This document shows, one piece after another, positions 27,077 to 36,998 of a stretch of 64,000 nucleotides of DNA. The notes beneath the pieces were generated by a model, which worked only from the letters and a program-made list of their open reading frames with translations, ran no database searches and was not told the DNA's origin. The translations under genes were made by a program, and so were the position numbers. The DNA is from Methylocystis sp. MJC1 (lineage in GTDB: Bacteria > Pseudomonadota > Alphaproteobacteria > Rhizobiales > Beijerinckiaceae). Each line of letters begins with the position of its first letter. Position 1 is the stretch's first letter. The stretch is taken from assembly GCF_026427715.1 (NCBI RefSeq), contig NZ_CP107558.1:285001-349000 (forward strand). Direction: 5' to 3'.

Positions 27077-28726
27077 ATGGATCAAGTTTCGCTCGTCTTG
27101 GATAATCTAAAGAGCCTCGGAAGCAAGAAGCTGGCGGCTCTCGCGTTGGTGTTCGGCTTGATCGTCAGCGTCGTGTTGGCCGGGACCTATTATCTCTCGC
27201 GGCCGAGCGAAGAGACCCTTTACGCCGGCCTCGATCGCGACGACGTGAGCAGAATTGGCGCGGCTTTGAAGGAAATGGGCGTCACATTTGACGTCAATCC
27301 TGAGGGTACCGCCATTCTGGTCCCTTATGGACAGACGGCCCGTGCGCGCATGCTGTTGGCCGAGCGTGGCCTGCCGCAGAGCGCCAACGCCGGTTATGAA
27401 CTGTTCGACAAGGTTGGCGCGCTCGGCCTGACCTCATTCATGCAGGAAGTCACTCGCGTGCGAGCGATCGAGGGCGAGCTCGCCCGAACCATCCAATTGA
27501 TGCGGGGGATTAAAGCGGCGCGAGTCCACATCGTCATGCCTGACGAAGGCTCGTTTCGCCGAGCGAAACAACCCCCTTCTGCATCGGTGGTAATTCGAAC
27601 GGAAGGTCCCGACGATTCTGGCGCGGCGCAAGCGATTCGTCATCTGGTGGCGTCTGCGATGCCGGGCATGACGATTGATCAGGTGACTGTGCTCAACACC
27701 GACGGAATGATCCTCTCCGCGACAGACGGCGATCCGTCAGAAGCCGTTCCGACCAAGACATTGGCGCTCGAAAAGAGCGTCGCAAAAGACATACAGGACA
27801 ATGTGCGACGCACATTGACTCCCTATCTGCGCCTGCCGAACTTTCAAGTGAGCGTGCGTGCGCGGGTGAATACCGATCGGCGTCAGACTAACGAGACGAT
27901 CTACGACCCGGAGTCGAAAGTCGAACGTTCAACGCGCACGGTGAAGGAGTCGGCGCTTTCACAGAACGCCAGCAATTCGTCGCCCACGACCGTAGAGCGA
28001 AATGTGCCGCAGGAACGGACACAAAGCGGGGACGGGAAGCAATCCAACGACGAAAATAGAAAGAGCGAGGAGCTTACCAATTTTGAGGTTTCAACCAAGA
28101 CCGTTACGACGGTCAGCGGCGGTTACACGATCGAAAATCTAGCGATAGCGGTTTTGATCAACCGCGCAGCCCTTGCGGAGGCAGGCAAGCCGGCGCCAAG
28201 CAAGGATTTGATCGAGCGTCAGGTCAAAGAAATCGAACAGATTGTTGCTTCTGCGGCTGGAATCAAGAGAGATCGGGGAGACGTCCTGAAGGTTTCCGCC
28301 GTCGAATTTACCTTCAACGAACACGAAATGACCCCGGTTGAGTCGCCTGGAGTGCTCGATAGCCTGAGCCATTATTTCGGCACGATGATCAACGCGGCGA
28401 CAATGCTGGCAATCACAGCCGCCCTCGTGATCTTTGGTCTTATGCCGGCGACGCGCGCATTGCTCGCCGATGCACCGCAAGTCGATCGTGCTCAGGCTCC
28501 TCCATTATTGGGAATTGAAACCGAGGTTGGAGCCGACGATGATGGTTTGCTTCCACAGATGAGCGCGCCCACTCTGGCGCTGGACTCTGATCTGGACTCA
28601 TTCGCTGCAATTGCGGGTCTGGGGCGCGTTTCGTCTCGTCAAAAGCTGGAGCAGCTGATCGAAATAGATGAAATGCAGGCTGCCTCGGTCCTGAAACGGT
28701 GGATGCGATCGGACGAAGCGGCATGA
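27077..28726 (+). CDS. fliF: Flagellar MS-ring protein
   Basis: FliF forms the MS ring in the inner membrane. The 549-residue protein has an N-terminal membrane helix (ALALVFGLIVSVVLAGTYYL), the YscJ/FliF ring-building domains (ETLYAGLDRDDVSRIGAALK, RVHIVMP), a low-complexity loop, a second helix (AATMLAITAALVIFGLMPAT) and a cytoplasmic tail that binds FliG. It heads the fliF-fliH-motB-motC-fliK-slt run. Confidence 0.95.
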   Translation: MDQVSLVLDNLKSLGSKKLAALALVFGLIVSVVLAGTYYLSRPSEETLYAGLDRDDVSRIGAALKEMGVTFDVNPEGTAILVPYGQTARARMLLAERGLPQSANAGYELFDKVGALGLTSFMQEVTRVRAIEGELARTIQLMRGIKAARVHIVMPDEGSFRRAKQPPSASVVIRTEGPDDSGAAQAIRHLVASAMPGMTIDQVTVLNTDGMILSATDGDPSEAVPTKTLALEKSVAKDIQDNVRRTLTPYLRLPNFQVSVRARVNTDRRQTNETIYDPESKVERSTRTVKESALSQNASNSSPTTVERNVPQERTQSGDGKQSNDENRKSEELTNFEVSTKTVTTVSGGYTIENLAIAVLINRAALAEAGKPAPSKDLIERQVKEIEQIVASAAGIKRDRGDVLKVSAVEFTFNEHEMTPVESPGVLDSLSHYFGTMINAATMLAITAALVIFGLMPATRALLADAPQVDRAQAPPLLGIETEVGADDDGLLPQMSAPTLALDSDLDSFAAIAGLGRVSSRQKLEQLIEIDEMQAASVLKRWMRSDEAA

Positions 28727-29370
28727 TACAGCTCCGCCCAATCGGGTCTTATCTTACAAAGTTCGACAGTGGGAAAGCGGAAATCGATTCGATTCCCGCG
28801 ATAGCAGAAACTGCGCCCATGTTCGACCTGGACGCACACATGCCGTCCAGCGAAGACCTCCTTGCCGAAGAGAGGGAAAAGGCGAGGGAGGAGGTGAGGG
28901 CTGAACTAGAACGCGATTACGAAGTGAAGCTCGAAGATGAACGGCAGGCGTTCGAGAAAGAGCGTGAAGCTTTTGACCAAAGGTTGGAAGCTCTCCGAGC
29001 CACATGGATGGAGGAAGAAGGAGCGCGAATCGCTCAGGTCATCCACCAGGATATCGAGTCCTGCTTCGAGAACATTCGTGGCGCCCTTGCACACATATTG
29101 ACGCCATTCCTGACGCAAAACGCACTTACGCGCTCTTTGGACGATTTTATCGAGGCCGTGCGTTCAGCCGCTCTCGATCAAACAAATCCACTGGTCGAAC
29201 TGCAAGGCCCTCCCGATCTGCTCGAGGTGGCGAGAGAACGTCTGTCCCAGGAACAGATATCATTGCGCACGATCGAGACGAATAGCCTCGACATCGCGGC
29301 AAGAATAAACAGCACGCTCATTGAGACGCGTATGGAAGAATGGGTCCGGCGTCTGCGCAATGGAGAATAA
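28723..29370 (+). CDS. fliH: FliH-like flagellar export regulator
   Basis: The ATG at 28723 overlaps the fliF stop (ATGA). The 215-residue protein has a charged coiled coil (EEREKAREEVRAELERDYEV) followed by a C-terminal domain resembling FliH/V-ATPase E subunits. FliH dimers bind FliI and dock it at the export gate. Sequence conservation in this family is weak, so the name rests on architecture and position between fliF and motB. Confidence 0.7.
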   Translation: MIQLRPIGSYLTKFDSGKAEIDSIPAIAETAPMFDLDAHMPSSEDLLAEEREKAREEVRAELERDYEVKLEDERQAFEKEREAFDQRLEALRATWMEEEGARIAQVIHQDIESCFENIRGALAHILTPFLTQNALTRSLDDFIEAVRSAALDQTNPLVELQGPPDLLEVARERLSQEQISLRTIETNSLDIAARINSTLIETRMEEWVRRLRNGE

Positions 29371-29376
29371 TGGACA

Positions 29377-30420
29377 ATGAGCCACGACGACTCGAATGAA
29401 GTGATTATTGTCCGCAGGCGACATGACGATGGGGACGAAGACCATCACGGCGGCGTTTGGAAGCTTGCCTTCGCCGATTTCATGACCGCCATGATGGCGT
29501 TTTTTCTCGTGATGTGGCTGATCAACTCGACCACGAAGGAGACGAAAGCGGCGATTGTGCAATATTTTAACCCAGTGCAGCTCGTTGACTCGAAACCAGC
29601 CAGAAAAGGCCTTCAGGATCCCAAGGAAGGCGGCCAGGGCGCGACCATGCAGCGTACTGCCACCGATAAAGCGGCGCATCAGGGCACGCCGAGCCAGGAT
29701 GCAGTCGAGGCGGACGCCGCTTCTTTGCATAAAGATCCGATAAAGGCGCTCGATGCGATTGCCAAGTTGGATCCTCCTCGCGTAGCGGCGGCCGGGTCTC
29801 CCGGCAATACGATGCCGGACCCTTTCGATCGCATGGATCAACGCGCCATGCCAGATGAGGCCGCCGCGAGCGCGCCTAAATCGAGTTCGCAAAAAAAGAG
29901 CGACGCGCAGGAACGCTCCATTCAATCCTCGGCCGCTAACCCAACAAAGGCTGACGCTAGCACCGCAATTGGGAGCGCTGTTGAAACTGCAATCAAGGCT
30001 GAGGCTCAGGGATCGCGCAGCGTCCCGAAATTGGAGGTGAAAGGCGTCGAAGATGGCGTGCTGATCAGCCTGACAGACGACGCCAATTTCTCGATGTTCG
30101 ATGTTGGTTCGATCCGACCGAAACCGCAGCTCGTGCGCATTTTGCAGAAAATCGGCGGGCTTCTGACGAAGCAACCTGGCAATGTCGAAATCGCCGGCCA
30201 TACAGATGGACGAACCTATAAGGCGGGAGCCTACGATAACTGGCGGCTTTCTTCCGATCGCGCCAATATGGTTCTCTACATGCTCGTGCGTGGGGGGCTG
30301 CCCGCGTCGCGCGTGACAAGGATTTCCGGATTTGCCGATCGACGCTTGAAGACGCCCGAAGCACCCCTCGCTCCGAACAACCGCCGTATCGAGATTCTTG
30401 TTCGTGGGGATCGCAGTTGA
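29377..30420 (+). CDS. motB: Flagellar motor stator protein MotB
   Basis: The 347-residue protein has one membrane helix with the proton-binding Asp34 (FADFMTAMMAFFLVMWLIN), a long low-complexity periplasmic linker and an OmpA-like peptidoglycan-binding domain (EIAGHTDGRTYKAGAYDNWR, SSDRAN). MotA, its partner, is at 58136. The extended linker fits rhizobial MotB proteins, which bind MotC. Confidence 0.94.
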   Translation: MSHDDSNEVIIVRRRHDDGDEDHHGGVWKLAFADFMTAMMAFFLVMWLINSTTKETKAAIVQYFNPVQLVDSKPARKGLQDPKEGGQGATMQRTATDKAAHQGTPSQDAVEADAASLHKDPIKALDAIAKLDPPRVAAAGSPGNTMPDPFDRMDQRAMPDEAAASAPKSSSQKKSDAQERSIQSSAANPTKADASTAIGSAVETAIKAEAQGSRSVPKLEVKGVEDGVLISLTDDANFSMFDVGSIRPKPQLVRILQKIGGLLTKQPGNVEIAGHTDGRTYKAGAYDNWRLSSDRANMVLYMLVRGGLPASRVTRISGFADRRLKTPEAPLAPNNRRIEILVRGDRS

Positions 30421-31559
30421 GGCTTAGCCGGCTCCTCGCATCGCTGTCGATGGTTGCGCTTGGTTGCTCGACAATCCAGGCGCACGCCTGCGACCTCGTC
30501 GGTAGCGTATGGGAGTTGATAGAGTCGCAGGATCGCGCCGTCGCCGGCGATGCCCCTCGTCAAGCGAAGATAATGCCGCGAATCGACGGCTGCGTATCAT
30601 CCCTTTCGACAGAGGACTGGAAACAACAAAGAAATTACCGCGCTGCGGTCATTTATGTTTTGGCTGGGGGAGGATCGACCCGGTTTAGGCGGCTCTTGCA
30701 GGACCACATCATCGAGGAAAAAGATCCCCCGCTTCTCACGGCAAGTCTGGCCTTTGCAGATCGCGATCGGGAAAATGCCATTAAACTGATGTCTCCGATC
30801 GACGTACGAATCTATACTTCGATCCTAGCCGGACATTTAGCGCTTGTCCGGGGAGGCTTGCTGATCGGCGTCGACAACAAAGAAGCGGCAAAATCGCTTG
30901 CGTACGCACGGCTGATGATGCCGGGGTCCCAAGTAGAGGAAGCTGCGCTGCGCCGTGAGATAGCGATTACCGATCCGAGAACCGAGACGGAGCGTTACAT
31001 CCTTCTCGCGAGGCGCTACCAATTCAATTATCCTCGTTCGCCTTTCGCGACGAAATATTGGCAAAATCTTACGTCGACTCTTTCCAAGATGGACCTCGCT
31101 ATGGAGGGCGGGCGTGCGGCCGAGTTCGAAGAACTATTCAAAGCTGCGCCTGCAAGCTTCGGATTCGAGTTTCATGCGACGCTTGCGCGTATGAGCATTC
31201 AGATGTCTCGTCCGGAAATCTTGAAGGCGCAAACACAGGCCGCCGAGGGCTTTGCGGAAAGCGCGCAGGCCAAAGAGCGTGTGAAGCTCTATCAGGCGGC
31301 GCTGCATGTGATGGTTGGCGATTTGGTTGCAAGTGACTCAGATCTGAAAAATATCGACGCCTCCGCCTTGAACAAAGAAGAAGTCATGATCTTGAAGACG
31401 CTTCGGAGTGTTGGCGCGAGGCTTGAAGTTGGGGACGAGCCGCAGCCAGCCCAGGCGGCGACATCGGCGCCGGACCGAGATCCCGATATGCCGCTTTTCC
31501 AGAGCTTGGAGCGGTCACTCGATGATTCCGGAAAACTCCTGGAAAGGGCGGGTCGCTAA
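30417..31559 (+). CDS. motC: Periplasmic motility protein MotC
   Basis: The gene uses a TTG start at 30417 that overlaps the motB stop (TTGA), with GGGGA six bases upstream. A signal peptide (residues 1-24, ending IQAHAC) leads a ~355-residue helical domain matching rhizobial MotC (NYRAAVIYVLAGG, RTETERYILLARRYQFNYPR SPF region). MotC is known in Sinorhizobium to bind MotB and affect motor output. Confidence 0.88.
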   Translation: MRLSRLLASLSMVALGCSTIQAHACDLVGSVWELIESQDRAVAGDAPRQAKIMPRIDGCVSSLSTEDWKQQRNYRAAVIYVLAGGGSTRFRRLLQDHIIEEKDPPLLTASLAFADRDRENAIKLMSPIDVRIYTSILAGHLALVRGGLLIGVDNKEAAKSLAYARLMMPGSQVEEAALRREIAITDPRTETERYILLARRYQFNYPRSPFATKYWQNLTSTLSKMDLAMEGGRAAEFEELFKAAPASFGFEFHATLARMSIQMSRPEILKAQTQAAEGFAESAQAKERVKLYQAALHVMVGDLVASDSDLKNIDASALNKEEVMILKTLRSVGARLEVGDEPQPAQAATSAPDRDPDMPLFQSLERSLDDSGKLLERAGR

Positions 31560-33280
31560 TGAATTCGTTGAGCACGCAAGGGACGACCCTTTTGGAAAAC
31601 GGCGTTGTTTCGACAATGAACCGGCGTGAGTCTTCAGACCCGAATGGAGCGCGGGCTTCGACCTTTTCGGAGCAATTCAGCACGCTCCACAGCAAAGCAA
31701 GTGCGCAAAAGGCGGAGGCGCCTTCACATGATAGCGCGCGGGGTGACAAGGATACCGACAACCAGGCGTCGAACAACCAAAATGCTCCTCGCCCGATCGT
31801 CGAAAGCCTGACCGTGCTGCGGCTGTCCCGGATGCAAAAGGCGGTTCAAAACAACCAACCGGCAAAAAAGAACAAATTGGATGAGTCGGCCGCTTCTGGA
31901 ACCACCGGGGGAGACGTCGCCAATTCGGCTATGAGCACGCTAAGCCCCGAGCAAATCTCATTGCTAGTCCAGGGATTAGCGGGGGCCAGCGCAATTATGA
32001 GTTCTGGCGACGCAGGCGCTCAAAGCGGTTCCGATACAACGACGCCGAGCATCGAACCTGCAAATCCAACGGCCCAGGGCCTGCTTGCAACTCTTTTCCC
32101 AGAGGCGGCAACTCAAGCTTTGTCTGGCAAATCATCGTTTCTAGATGCAGCGGCGCCAGCTGAAGGCGCTGCTACAAAAGACACCGCCAAATCGGCGTCG
32201 GACGCTGCTGAAGCGTCAACGCTTATAGCGCCCGATCCGGCGAATATTTCTATTCTTGAGCCTTCAATCCAAGTTTCACCGACTTTGGACACTACTGCGC
32301 CTAAGCGTATGACGCTTGACTCATTTCTCGCTCAGTTACCAGCGGCTCTGACCCAAGCGATCTCTGAGAAAACGGCCTTTTCGAAAGGTGCCCACCCAGC
32401 CGCAATGAACACTGTCGATGGATCGAAACCTTCGGCGTTGGTCTCGACGACCAGCTCTCTCCTCATTGCTTCGAGCCCGGTTCCACTAGGTTCGGACGTT
32501 ATGAAGACGAACGTTTCCGCCGCGCCGACAAAATTGACGCTGATGTCGTTCGCCACTCATCTCCCAGCTGCGCAACTGCCTGCTCTAGCTATGGAGGGTG
32601 CCGCCGCCGGAGACGCAAGTTCGATGAATGCGCCCCCTTCTTTCTCTCATACGAACGCAGAAATCCAGGACCCCAAGGAGAAATCTCTCTCCGCAGCTAA
32701 TGACGCCTTCGTTCAGCAACTCGAATTGCAGGGCGGGGCCACCGCGGCGGCGCCGATTAGTTCGCCCAGCTCAGGAGGCAGCTCTGGGAGTGTCACCCAA
32801 ACGACCGCTCCTGCGCCGAGCAATGCGATAAGTGACAATGCGAAGGACAGTCCGTCAAAGATTCTGACGTTTCACCTCGAGCCGGAAGACCTCGGCGCCG
32901 TCACGGTCAGAATGCAGCTCACGAAGACGCGCGTTTCCTTGAGGATCGACGTGAATTCGCCGGCTGTGCAAAAAACGCTGACTCAGTCCCGGGACCAACT
33001 TTCACAGGCGTTAAGCGTTTCCGGTCATTCGGTCGACGATATAGCGATCAGGGTCAGCCCCGCTCCGGTTCCATCGGCTACCGTTAACGATGCGCCCCAG
33101 AATGAGTCTCAGGCGTCGTTCGATCAACGAGGGGAAGGGGGATCATTTGGCGGGAACGATAGCACAGGAAACAATCGGGATGGCCAGACCTTTTCCCGCT
33201 CGCCGAGAAAAGATGGTTCCCAAGAGCAAGGCGGGACGCGCAGCGGCGGCAATCCTGGCGCTTCTGGCGTTTATCTCTGA
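31559..33280 (+). CDS. fliK: Flagellar hook-length control protein (FliK/MotD)
   Basis: The start overlaps the motC stop (TAATG). Of 573 residues, most are alanine/serine/threonine-rich low complexity, as in FliK. The C-terminal ~90 hold the conserved FliK domain (FHLEPEDLGAVTVRMQLTKT, LRIDVNSPAVQKTLTQSRDQL). In rhizobia the gene at this position was first called motD and later shown to be fliK. It sets hook length and switches export specificity. Confidence 0.88.
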   Translation: MNSLSTQGTTLLENGVVSTMNRRESSDPNGARASTFSEQFSTLHSKASAQKAEAPSHDSARGDKDTDNQASNNQNAPRPIVESLTVLRLSRMQKAVQNNQPAKKNKLDESAASGTTGGDVANSAMSTLSPEQISLLVQGLAGASAIMSSGDAGAQSGSDTTTPSIEPANPTAQGLLATLFPEAATQALSGKSSFLDAAAPAEGAATKDTAKSASDAAEASTLIAPDPANISILEPSIQVSPTLDTTAPKRMTLDSFLAQLPAALTQAISEKTAFSKGAHPAAMNTVDGSKPSALVSTTSSLLIASSPVPLGSDVMKTNVSAAPTKLTLMSFATHLPAAQLPALAMEGAAAGDASSMNAPPSFSHTNAEIQDPKEKSLSAANDAFVQQLELQGGATAAAPISSPSSGGSSGSVTQTTAPAPSNAISDNAKDSPSKILTFHLEPEDLGAVTVRMQLTKTRVSLRIDVNSPAVQKTLTQSRDQLSQALSVSGHSVDDIAIRVSPAPVPSATVNDAPQNESQASFDQRGEGGSFGGNDSTGNNRDGQTFSRSPRKDGSQEQGGTRSGGNPGASGVYL

Positions 33281-33833
33281 TGCGCGATCTGACGTTCGAT
33301 CCGGGACGCCCAGCAATGTGTGTGAGCGCGAGATGCTGCGCGCCGCCCAAGAGCATAACGTACCGGTCGCAGTGCTTTATGCTGTCGCATTAACGGAGAC
33401 CGGCCAAAGAGGCGACCTGCACGAATATGCGATGAACGTGGGGGGGCGACCGGTTTTTAGCCCGTCTTTACCCGAAGCGATCACGATATTTGAAGGCGCC
33501 CGCGCTCGTGGCGTCAAACTGATAGATATCGGCTGCATGCAGGTCAATCATCACTATCATGGCCGCATGTTCCCGTCTGTCGAGGCGATGTTCGATCCGC
33601 GTCAGAATGTCGATTATGCGGCGACGTTTCTTCGTAATTTATACCGAAGTGAAAAGACCTGGACGAGCGCGGTTGCGCGGTACCACGCGGGGCCAGGCAA
33701 TGCGCCAGCTCAGAAAAGCTATGTGTGTGCGGTTATTGGAAACATGATTGCGAGTGGTTTCGGCTCTTGGACCGAGCAATCGAAAGCCTTTTGTGCGATG
33801 GTGCGCAGCGAAATGGCGTCACGGCGTCCTTGA
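33213..33833 (+). CDS. Flagellar-cluster lytic transglycosylase (SltF-like)
   Basis: The protein has a signal peptide (MVPKSKAGRAAAAILALLAF...DARS) and an SLT domain: VLYAVALTETG with the likely catalytic Glu, IDIGCMQVNHHYHG, and AVARYHAGPGN. ATG at 33213 is preferred; 33180 and 33090 are in frame but would overlap fliK more. It probably cuts peptidoglycan for rod passage, because FlgJ here (38819) lacks a muramidase domain. Confidence 0.85.
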   Translation: MVPKSKAGRAAAAILALLAFISDARSDVRSGTPSNVCEREMLRAAQEHNVPVAVLYAVALTETGQRGDLHEYAMNVGGRPVFSPSLPEAITIFEGARARGVKLIDIGCMQVNHHYHGRMFPSVEAMFDPRQNVDYAATFLRNLYRSEKTWTSAVARYHAGPGNAPAQKSYVCAVIGNMIASGFGSWTEQSKAFCAMVRSEMASRRP

Positions 33834-33841
33834 CGCCGTGA
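33821..33841. terminator. Inverted repeat at the end of the transglycosylase gene
   Basis: CACGGCGTC and GACGCCGTG form a 9-bp stem with a 3-base loop, overlapping the stop codon and lying between convergent genes. No T-run follows, so terminator function is uncertain. Confidence 0.45.
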
Positions 33842-33857
33842 AGAAGCGCTTTTCAAA

Positions 33858-34991
33858 TCATTGAACCACGATTTCAGCCTGCATGGCGCCAGCGTTTTTG
33901 ATCGCCTGGAGGATAGAAATAATGTCTGTCGGCTTGAGGCCGATCTGATTGAGCCCCTTCACGAGCGTCTTGAGATTTGGCCCGGTGAGAGTCGCGACCT
34001 GACCTGCTGGCTCGGAGGCGGTAACCGAGGTCTGCGATGTTACGACGGTTTGACCGTTGGAGAATGGCGCGGGCTGGGACACTTGCGGCATCTCTGTCAC
34101 GCGAAGCGTGAGGCCGCCGTGAGTCACAGCCACAGGCGATATCTGAACGTCTGCGCCGATAACGACAGTGCCGGTGCGTTCGTTGATCACGACCTTGGCG
34201 GGCGTGCTCGGAGACACGTGAATATCACCGATCTCTGCAAGGAAACGCGTTGCGTGGACACCCGGCGGAAGGTGAAGCGCGACTGTTCGATTGTCGCGTT
34301 CTACGGCCGCAGCGGAATGATAGCGGCGACGCGTAAATTTGTTGATCGCATCAGTGATCTGGACACTGGTGGCGAAGTCGGGATTGTGGAGTTCGAGCGC
34401 AAGTGTGCCATCTCCCGAACTAGGCCGTGGCGGCTCCTTCTCGATAGTCGCGCCATTCGCGATTCGCCCCACCGTGGCGACGCCATGGGTAAGCGTTTCG
34501 TTTTGACCTGAAACAGCGAAGCCAGAGACGGCGAGTGGTCCCTGCGCGATCGCATAAACGGCGCCATCGACACCGGTCAAGGGCGTAAGAATCAGTGTCC
34601 CGCCCATAAGGGACGTCGCATCGCCAAGCGATGACACTGTAATGTCCAGAGTTGTGCCCCAAGCAGCGAAGGGCGGCATTGACGCTGTCACCATGACCGA
34701 GGCAAGGTTTCTGGTGCGCATCAAATTTGTTTGAGGTGGACCGCCGGCGGCATTTGGGCCGACATTGAGATTGACGCCCATGCGGCTGAGCATCGACGAC
34801 AGGGATTGCTCGGTGAACGGCGTATTTCTTAGCGTATCGCCGGTGCCCTGCAGGCCGACGACGAGGCCGTAGCCAACCAGCTGATAGTCTCGCAGCCCGT
34901 ATGTCGAGGTGATGTCCTTAATTCGCACGCCGGCGAGCGAGGTCTCCGACGTGACCAGCAATACGCCCAGCACGAGCCAATGACGCTTCAT
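33858..34991 (-). CDS. flgI: Flagellar P-ring protein
   Basis: FlgI forms the periplasmic P ring around the rod. The 377-residue protein has a signal peptide (MKRHWLVLGVLLVTSETSLA) and family motifs RIKDITSTYGLRDYQLVGYG, VGLQGTGDTLRNTPFTEQSL and NERTGTVVIGADVQISPVAV. The start overlaps the flgA stop (ATGA). It is the last gene of the long minus-strand run. Confidence 0.96.
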   Translation of the reverse strand: MKRHWLVLGVLLVTSETSLAGVRIKDITSTYGLRDYQLVGYGLVVGLQGTGDTLRNTPFTEQSLSSMLSRMGVNLNVGPNAAGGPPQTNLMRTRNLASVMVTASMPPFAAWGTTLDITVSSLGDATSLMGGTLILTPLTGVDGAVYAIAQGPLAVSGFAVSGQNETLTHGVATVGRIANGATIEKEPPRPSSGDGTLALELHNPDFATSVQITDAINKFTRRRYHSAAAVERDNRTVALHLPPGVHATRFLAEIGDIHVSPSTPAKVVINERTGTVVIGADVQISPVAVTHGGLTLRVTEMPQVSQPAPFSNGQTVVTSQTSVTASEPAGQVATLTGPNLKTLVKGLNQIGLKPTDIISILQAIKNAGAMQAEIVVQ

Positions 34992-35464
34992 CCTTCACTG
35001 ACCTTTACAGTTCCATCGGGCTGAATGACGCCGACGACAACCAAGTTGCTATCCTGGTTGCGGACCCGAATGAGGTCGCCCGCCGCACCAGCTTGCAACG
35101 CCATTCCCAAAGCAGTGATCGTCAACCCGTCCTCGGAAAATACGATCTTGACTTGCGTCCCTATCGTGATCAGGCGCGGGTTATCCACGGCGATCGCCAG
35201 AATCGGCTGACCGGGCAATAAAGTCCGGCGCGCAATTTTGCCGACAAGATCCTTTCTCGACACGACGATGCCGCGGCGAGCGCTCGCGTCCGGGGCAGCC
35301 TCCATGTCGTCCAAAACGCTGTCGTCGAGGCGGTCGCCTGGATAGATCGTTACGCGGGGCGTGGGGATGCTCGTCTCCGAAGCCAAAGATGACGTCGCGT
35401 AAAGCTGCGCGCATGAAGCAGCCAAGGCAGCTGCAAGCACGATTTGTCGAGGCCCCGGCGCCAT
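34988..35464 (-). CDS. flgA: Flagellar P-ring assembly chaperone FlgA
   Basis: FlgA is a periplasmic chaperone for P-ring assembly. The 158-residue protein has a signal peptide and a SAF-like/FlgA C-terminal domain (GDRLDDSVLDDMEAAP, LVGKIARRTLLPGQPI, ITALGMALQAGAAGDLIRVR). It overlaps both neighbours (TGATG with flgG, ATGA with flgI), implying coupled translation. Confidence 0.92.
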   Translation of the reverse strand: MAPGPRQIVLAAALAASCAQLYATSSLASETSIPTPRVTIYPGDRLDDSVLDDMEAAPDASARRGIVVSRKDLVGKIARRTLLPGQPILAIAVDNPRLITIGTQVKIVFSEDGLTITALGMALQAGAAGDLIRVRNQDSNLVVVGVIQPDGTVKVSEG

Positions 35465-36252
35465 CAGCGGATACCTTTCGTGACCGTGCCAGCCATGTCA
35501 TCGACAGTCTGGATGACCTTGGAGTTAAGCTCGAAAGCGCGCTGCGCGGAGATCATGCTGACGAGCTCTTTTACCGGATCGACGTTCGAGCTCTCGAGGT
35601 AACCCTGAGCGATCAAGCCATAGCCCGGATCGCCCGGCACGCCCACAACCGGAGTGCCCGACGCAGTCGTTTCGCGAAAGAGATTGCCGCCGAGCGCCTC
35701 GAGCCCCGCGTCATTTGGGAAGGTTGCCGTGGTGAGCTGGCCCAATTGCTGAGGCGCGGTTTGGCCGGCAATGACCGCTGTGACAAGGCCGGATTGCGAC
35801 ACCGAGACGCTTACGGCGTTATTCGGCACAGTGATCGTCGGAGAGAGTAAATACCCGTCGACAGTCACAAGCTGGCTGTTGGCGTTCGTGCTCAACGAGC
35901 CAGAACGAGAGTAAAGAATTTCATTGTTTGGGCCGGTAATTTGAAACCAGCCTGCGCCGTTGATGGCGAGATCGTAGCTGTTGCCCGTCTGCGAAAGTGG
36001 GCCTTGGATCTCGAGGCTGCGAATCGCGGCAAGTCGAACGCCGAGGCCCGTCTGCGAGCCTTGCGGCACGATTGCATCACGACCCCGGTTCGATACGCCC
36101 TGCAACCTTTCCGTTTGATAAAGCAGATCGGTGAATTCCGCGCGAGACCGCTTGAAGGCGGTCGTATTGATGTTAGCGATATTGTTCGAGATGACCTCGA
36201 TGTTTTGTTGCTGCGCGCTCATTCCAGTCGCCGCAATAGCAAGGGCCCGCAT
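35464..36252 (-). CDS. flgG: Flagellar distal rod protein
   Basis: FlgG builds the distal rod. The 262-residue protein has the N-terminal rod motif [20 protein letters not shown], central [16 protein letters not shown], and C-terminal [20 protein letters not shown]. Length is standard. It lies between fliE and flgA as in rhizobia. Confidence 0.96.
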   Translation of the reverse strand: MRALAIAATGMSAQQQNIEVISNNIANINTTAFKRSRAEFTDLLYQTERLQGVSNRGRDAIVPQGSQTGLGVRLAAIRSLEIQGPLSQTGNSYDLAINGAGWFQITGPNNEILYSRSGSLSTNANSQLVTVDGYLLSPTITVPNNAVSVSVSQSGLVTAVIAGQTAPQQLGQLTTATFPNDAGLEALGGNLFRETTASGTPVVGVPGDPGYGLIAQGYLESSNVDPVKELVSMISAQRAFELNSKVIQTVDDMAGTVTKGIR

Positions 36253-36264
36253 TTGGAAAACTCC

Positions 36265-36576
36265 TCAGATCGCCATTTTGCTGATTTCTTGATAGGCGTT
36301 CACGACCTTGTCCCGAACGGCGATCATTGTCTGGAGCGAGCGCTCGGCAGCCATTACCGCGTCCACTACTTGCAGCATCGAAGCCTGACCGTGAACACCG
36401 GCGATCGCCGCTGATTCGCCACTCTTGATAGTATCAGCTCCTTCGTTAGCCAATTGTTTCAGAACGTCGCCGAAAGACACTTCTGATGATGCAATCTTCG
36501 TCGATTGCGCGAAGGGCGCCGAACGTTCGATCGGTGCTGTTGCGTAAGATAGGCTGAGGGCAGAAATCTCGCTCAC
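36265..36576 (-). CDS. fliE: Flagellar hook-basal body protein FliE
   Basis: FliE links the MS ring to the rod. The 103-residue protein has the conserved pattern VSFGDVLKQLANEGADTIKS, VVDAVMAAERSLQTMIAVRD and KVVNAYQEISKM. It lies between flgC and flgG in the usual alphaproteobacterial order. Confidence 0.94.
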   Translation of the reverse strand: MSEISALSLSYATAPIERSAPFAQSTKIASSEVSFGDVLKQLANEGADTIKSGESAAIAGVHGQASMLQVVDAVMAAERSLQTMIAVRDKVVNAYQEISKMAI

Positions 36577-36579
36577 GAA

Positions 36580-36993
36580 TTATCCCTTCAAGAGATCGAT
36601 CGTCATCGAAAGAAGATCGCGGGTTTGTTTCATCGTCTGTAGGTCGGCTTCATAGGCGCGATTCGCTTCTCGCATGTCAGCCATTTCGACGATCATATTG
36701 ACGTTCGGCAGCGTGACATTGCCGTTTGGGTCAGCCGCCGGATTGCCCGGATCGTATTCGACGTTGAAAGGCGATCGATCGACGCCGACCGCGCCCGAGC
36801 GCACGAGGGCGACACCGGAGGCGCGATCGAGTTCGCTGCTGAATGTGAGGGTTTTGCGCCGATATGGTTCTGCGCCGGAAGTCTTTCCGGTCGACATGAC
36901 GTTGGCTAGATTTTCCGAAACGACGCGTAGACGGGCCGACTGTGCGGCAAGACCTGATCCGGCGACTTTGAGAGAGGCAAAAAGCGGATCCAT
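36580..36993 (-). CDS. flgC: Flagellar proximal rod protein FlgC
   Basis: The 137-residue rod subunit starts [20 protein letters not shown], has [12 protein letters not shown]...PYRRK and ends [20 protein letters not shown]. These are standard FlgC features. It lies 3-5 bp from its neighbours. Confidence 0.95.
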   Translation of the reverse strand: MDPLFASLKVAGSGLAAQSARLRVVSENLANVMSTGKTSGAEPYRRKTLTFSSELDRASGVALVRSGAVGVDRSPFNVEYDPGNPAADPNGNVTLPNVNMIVEMADMREANRAYEADLQTMKQTRDLLSMTIDLLKG

Positions 36994-36998
36994 GGATC

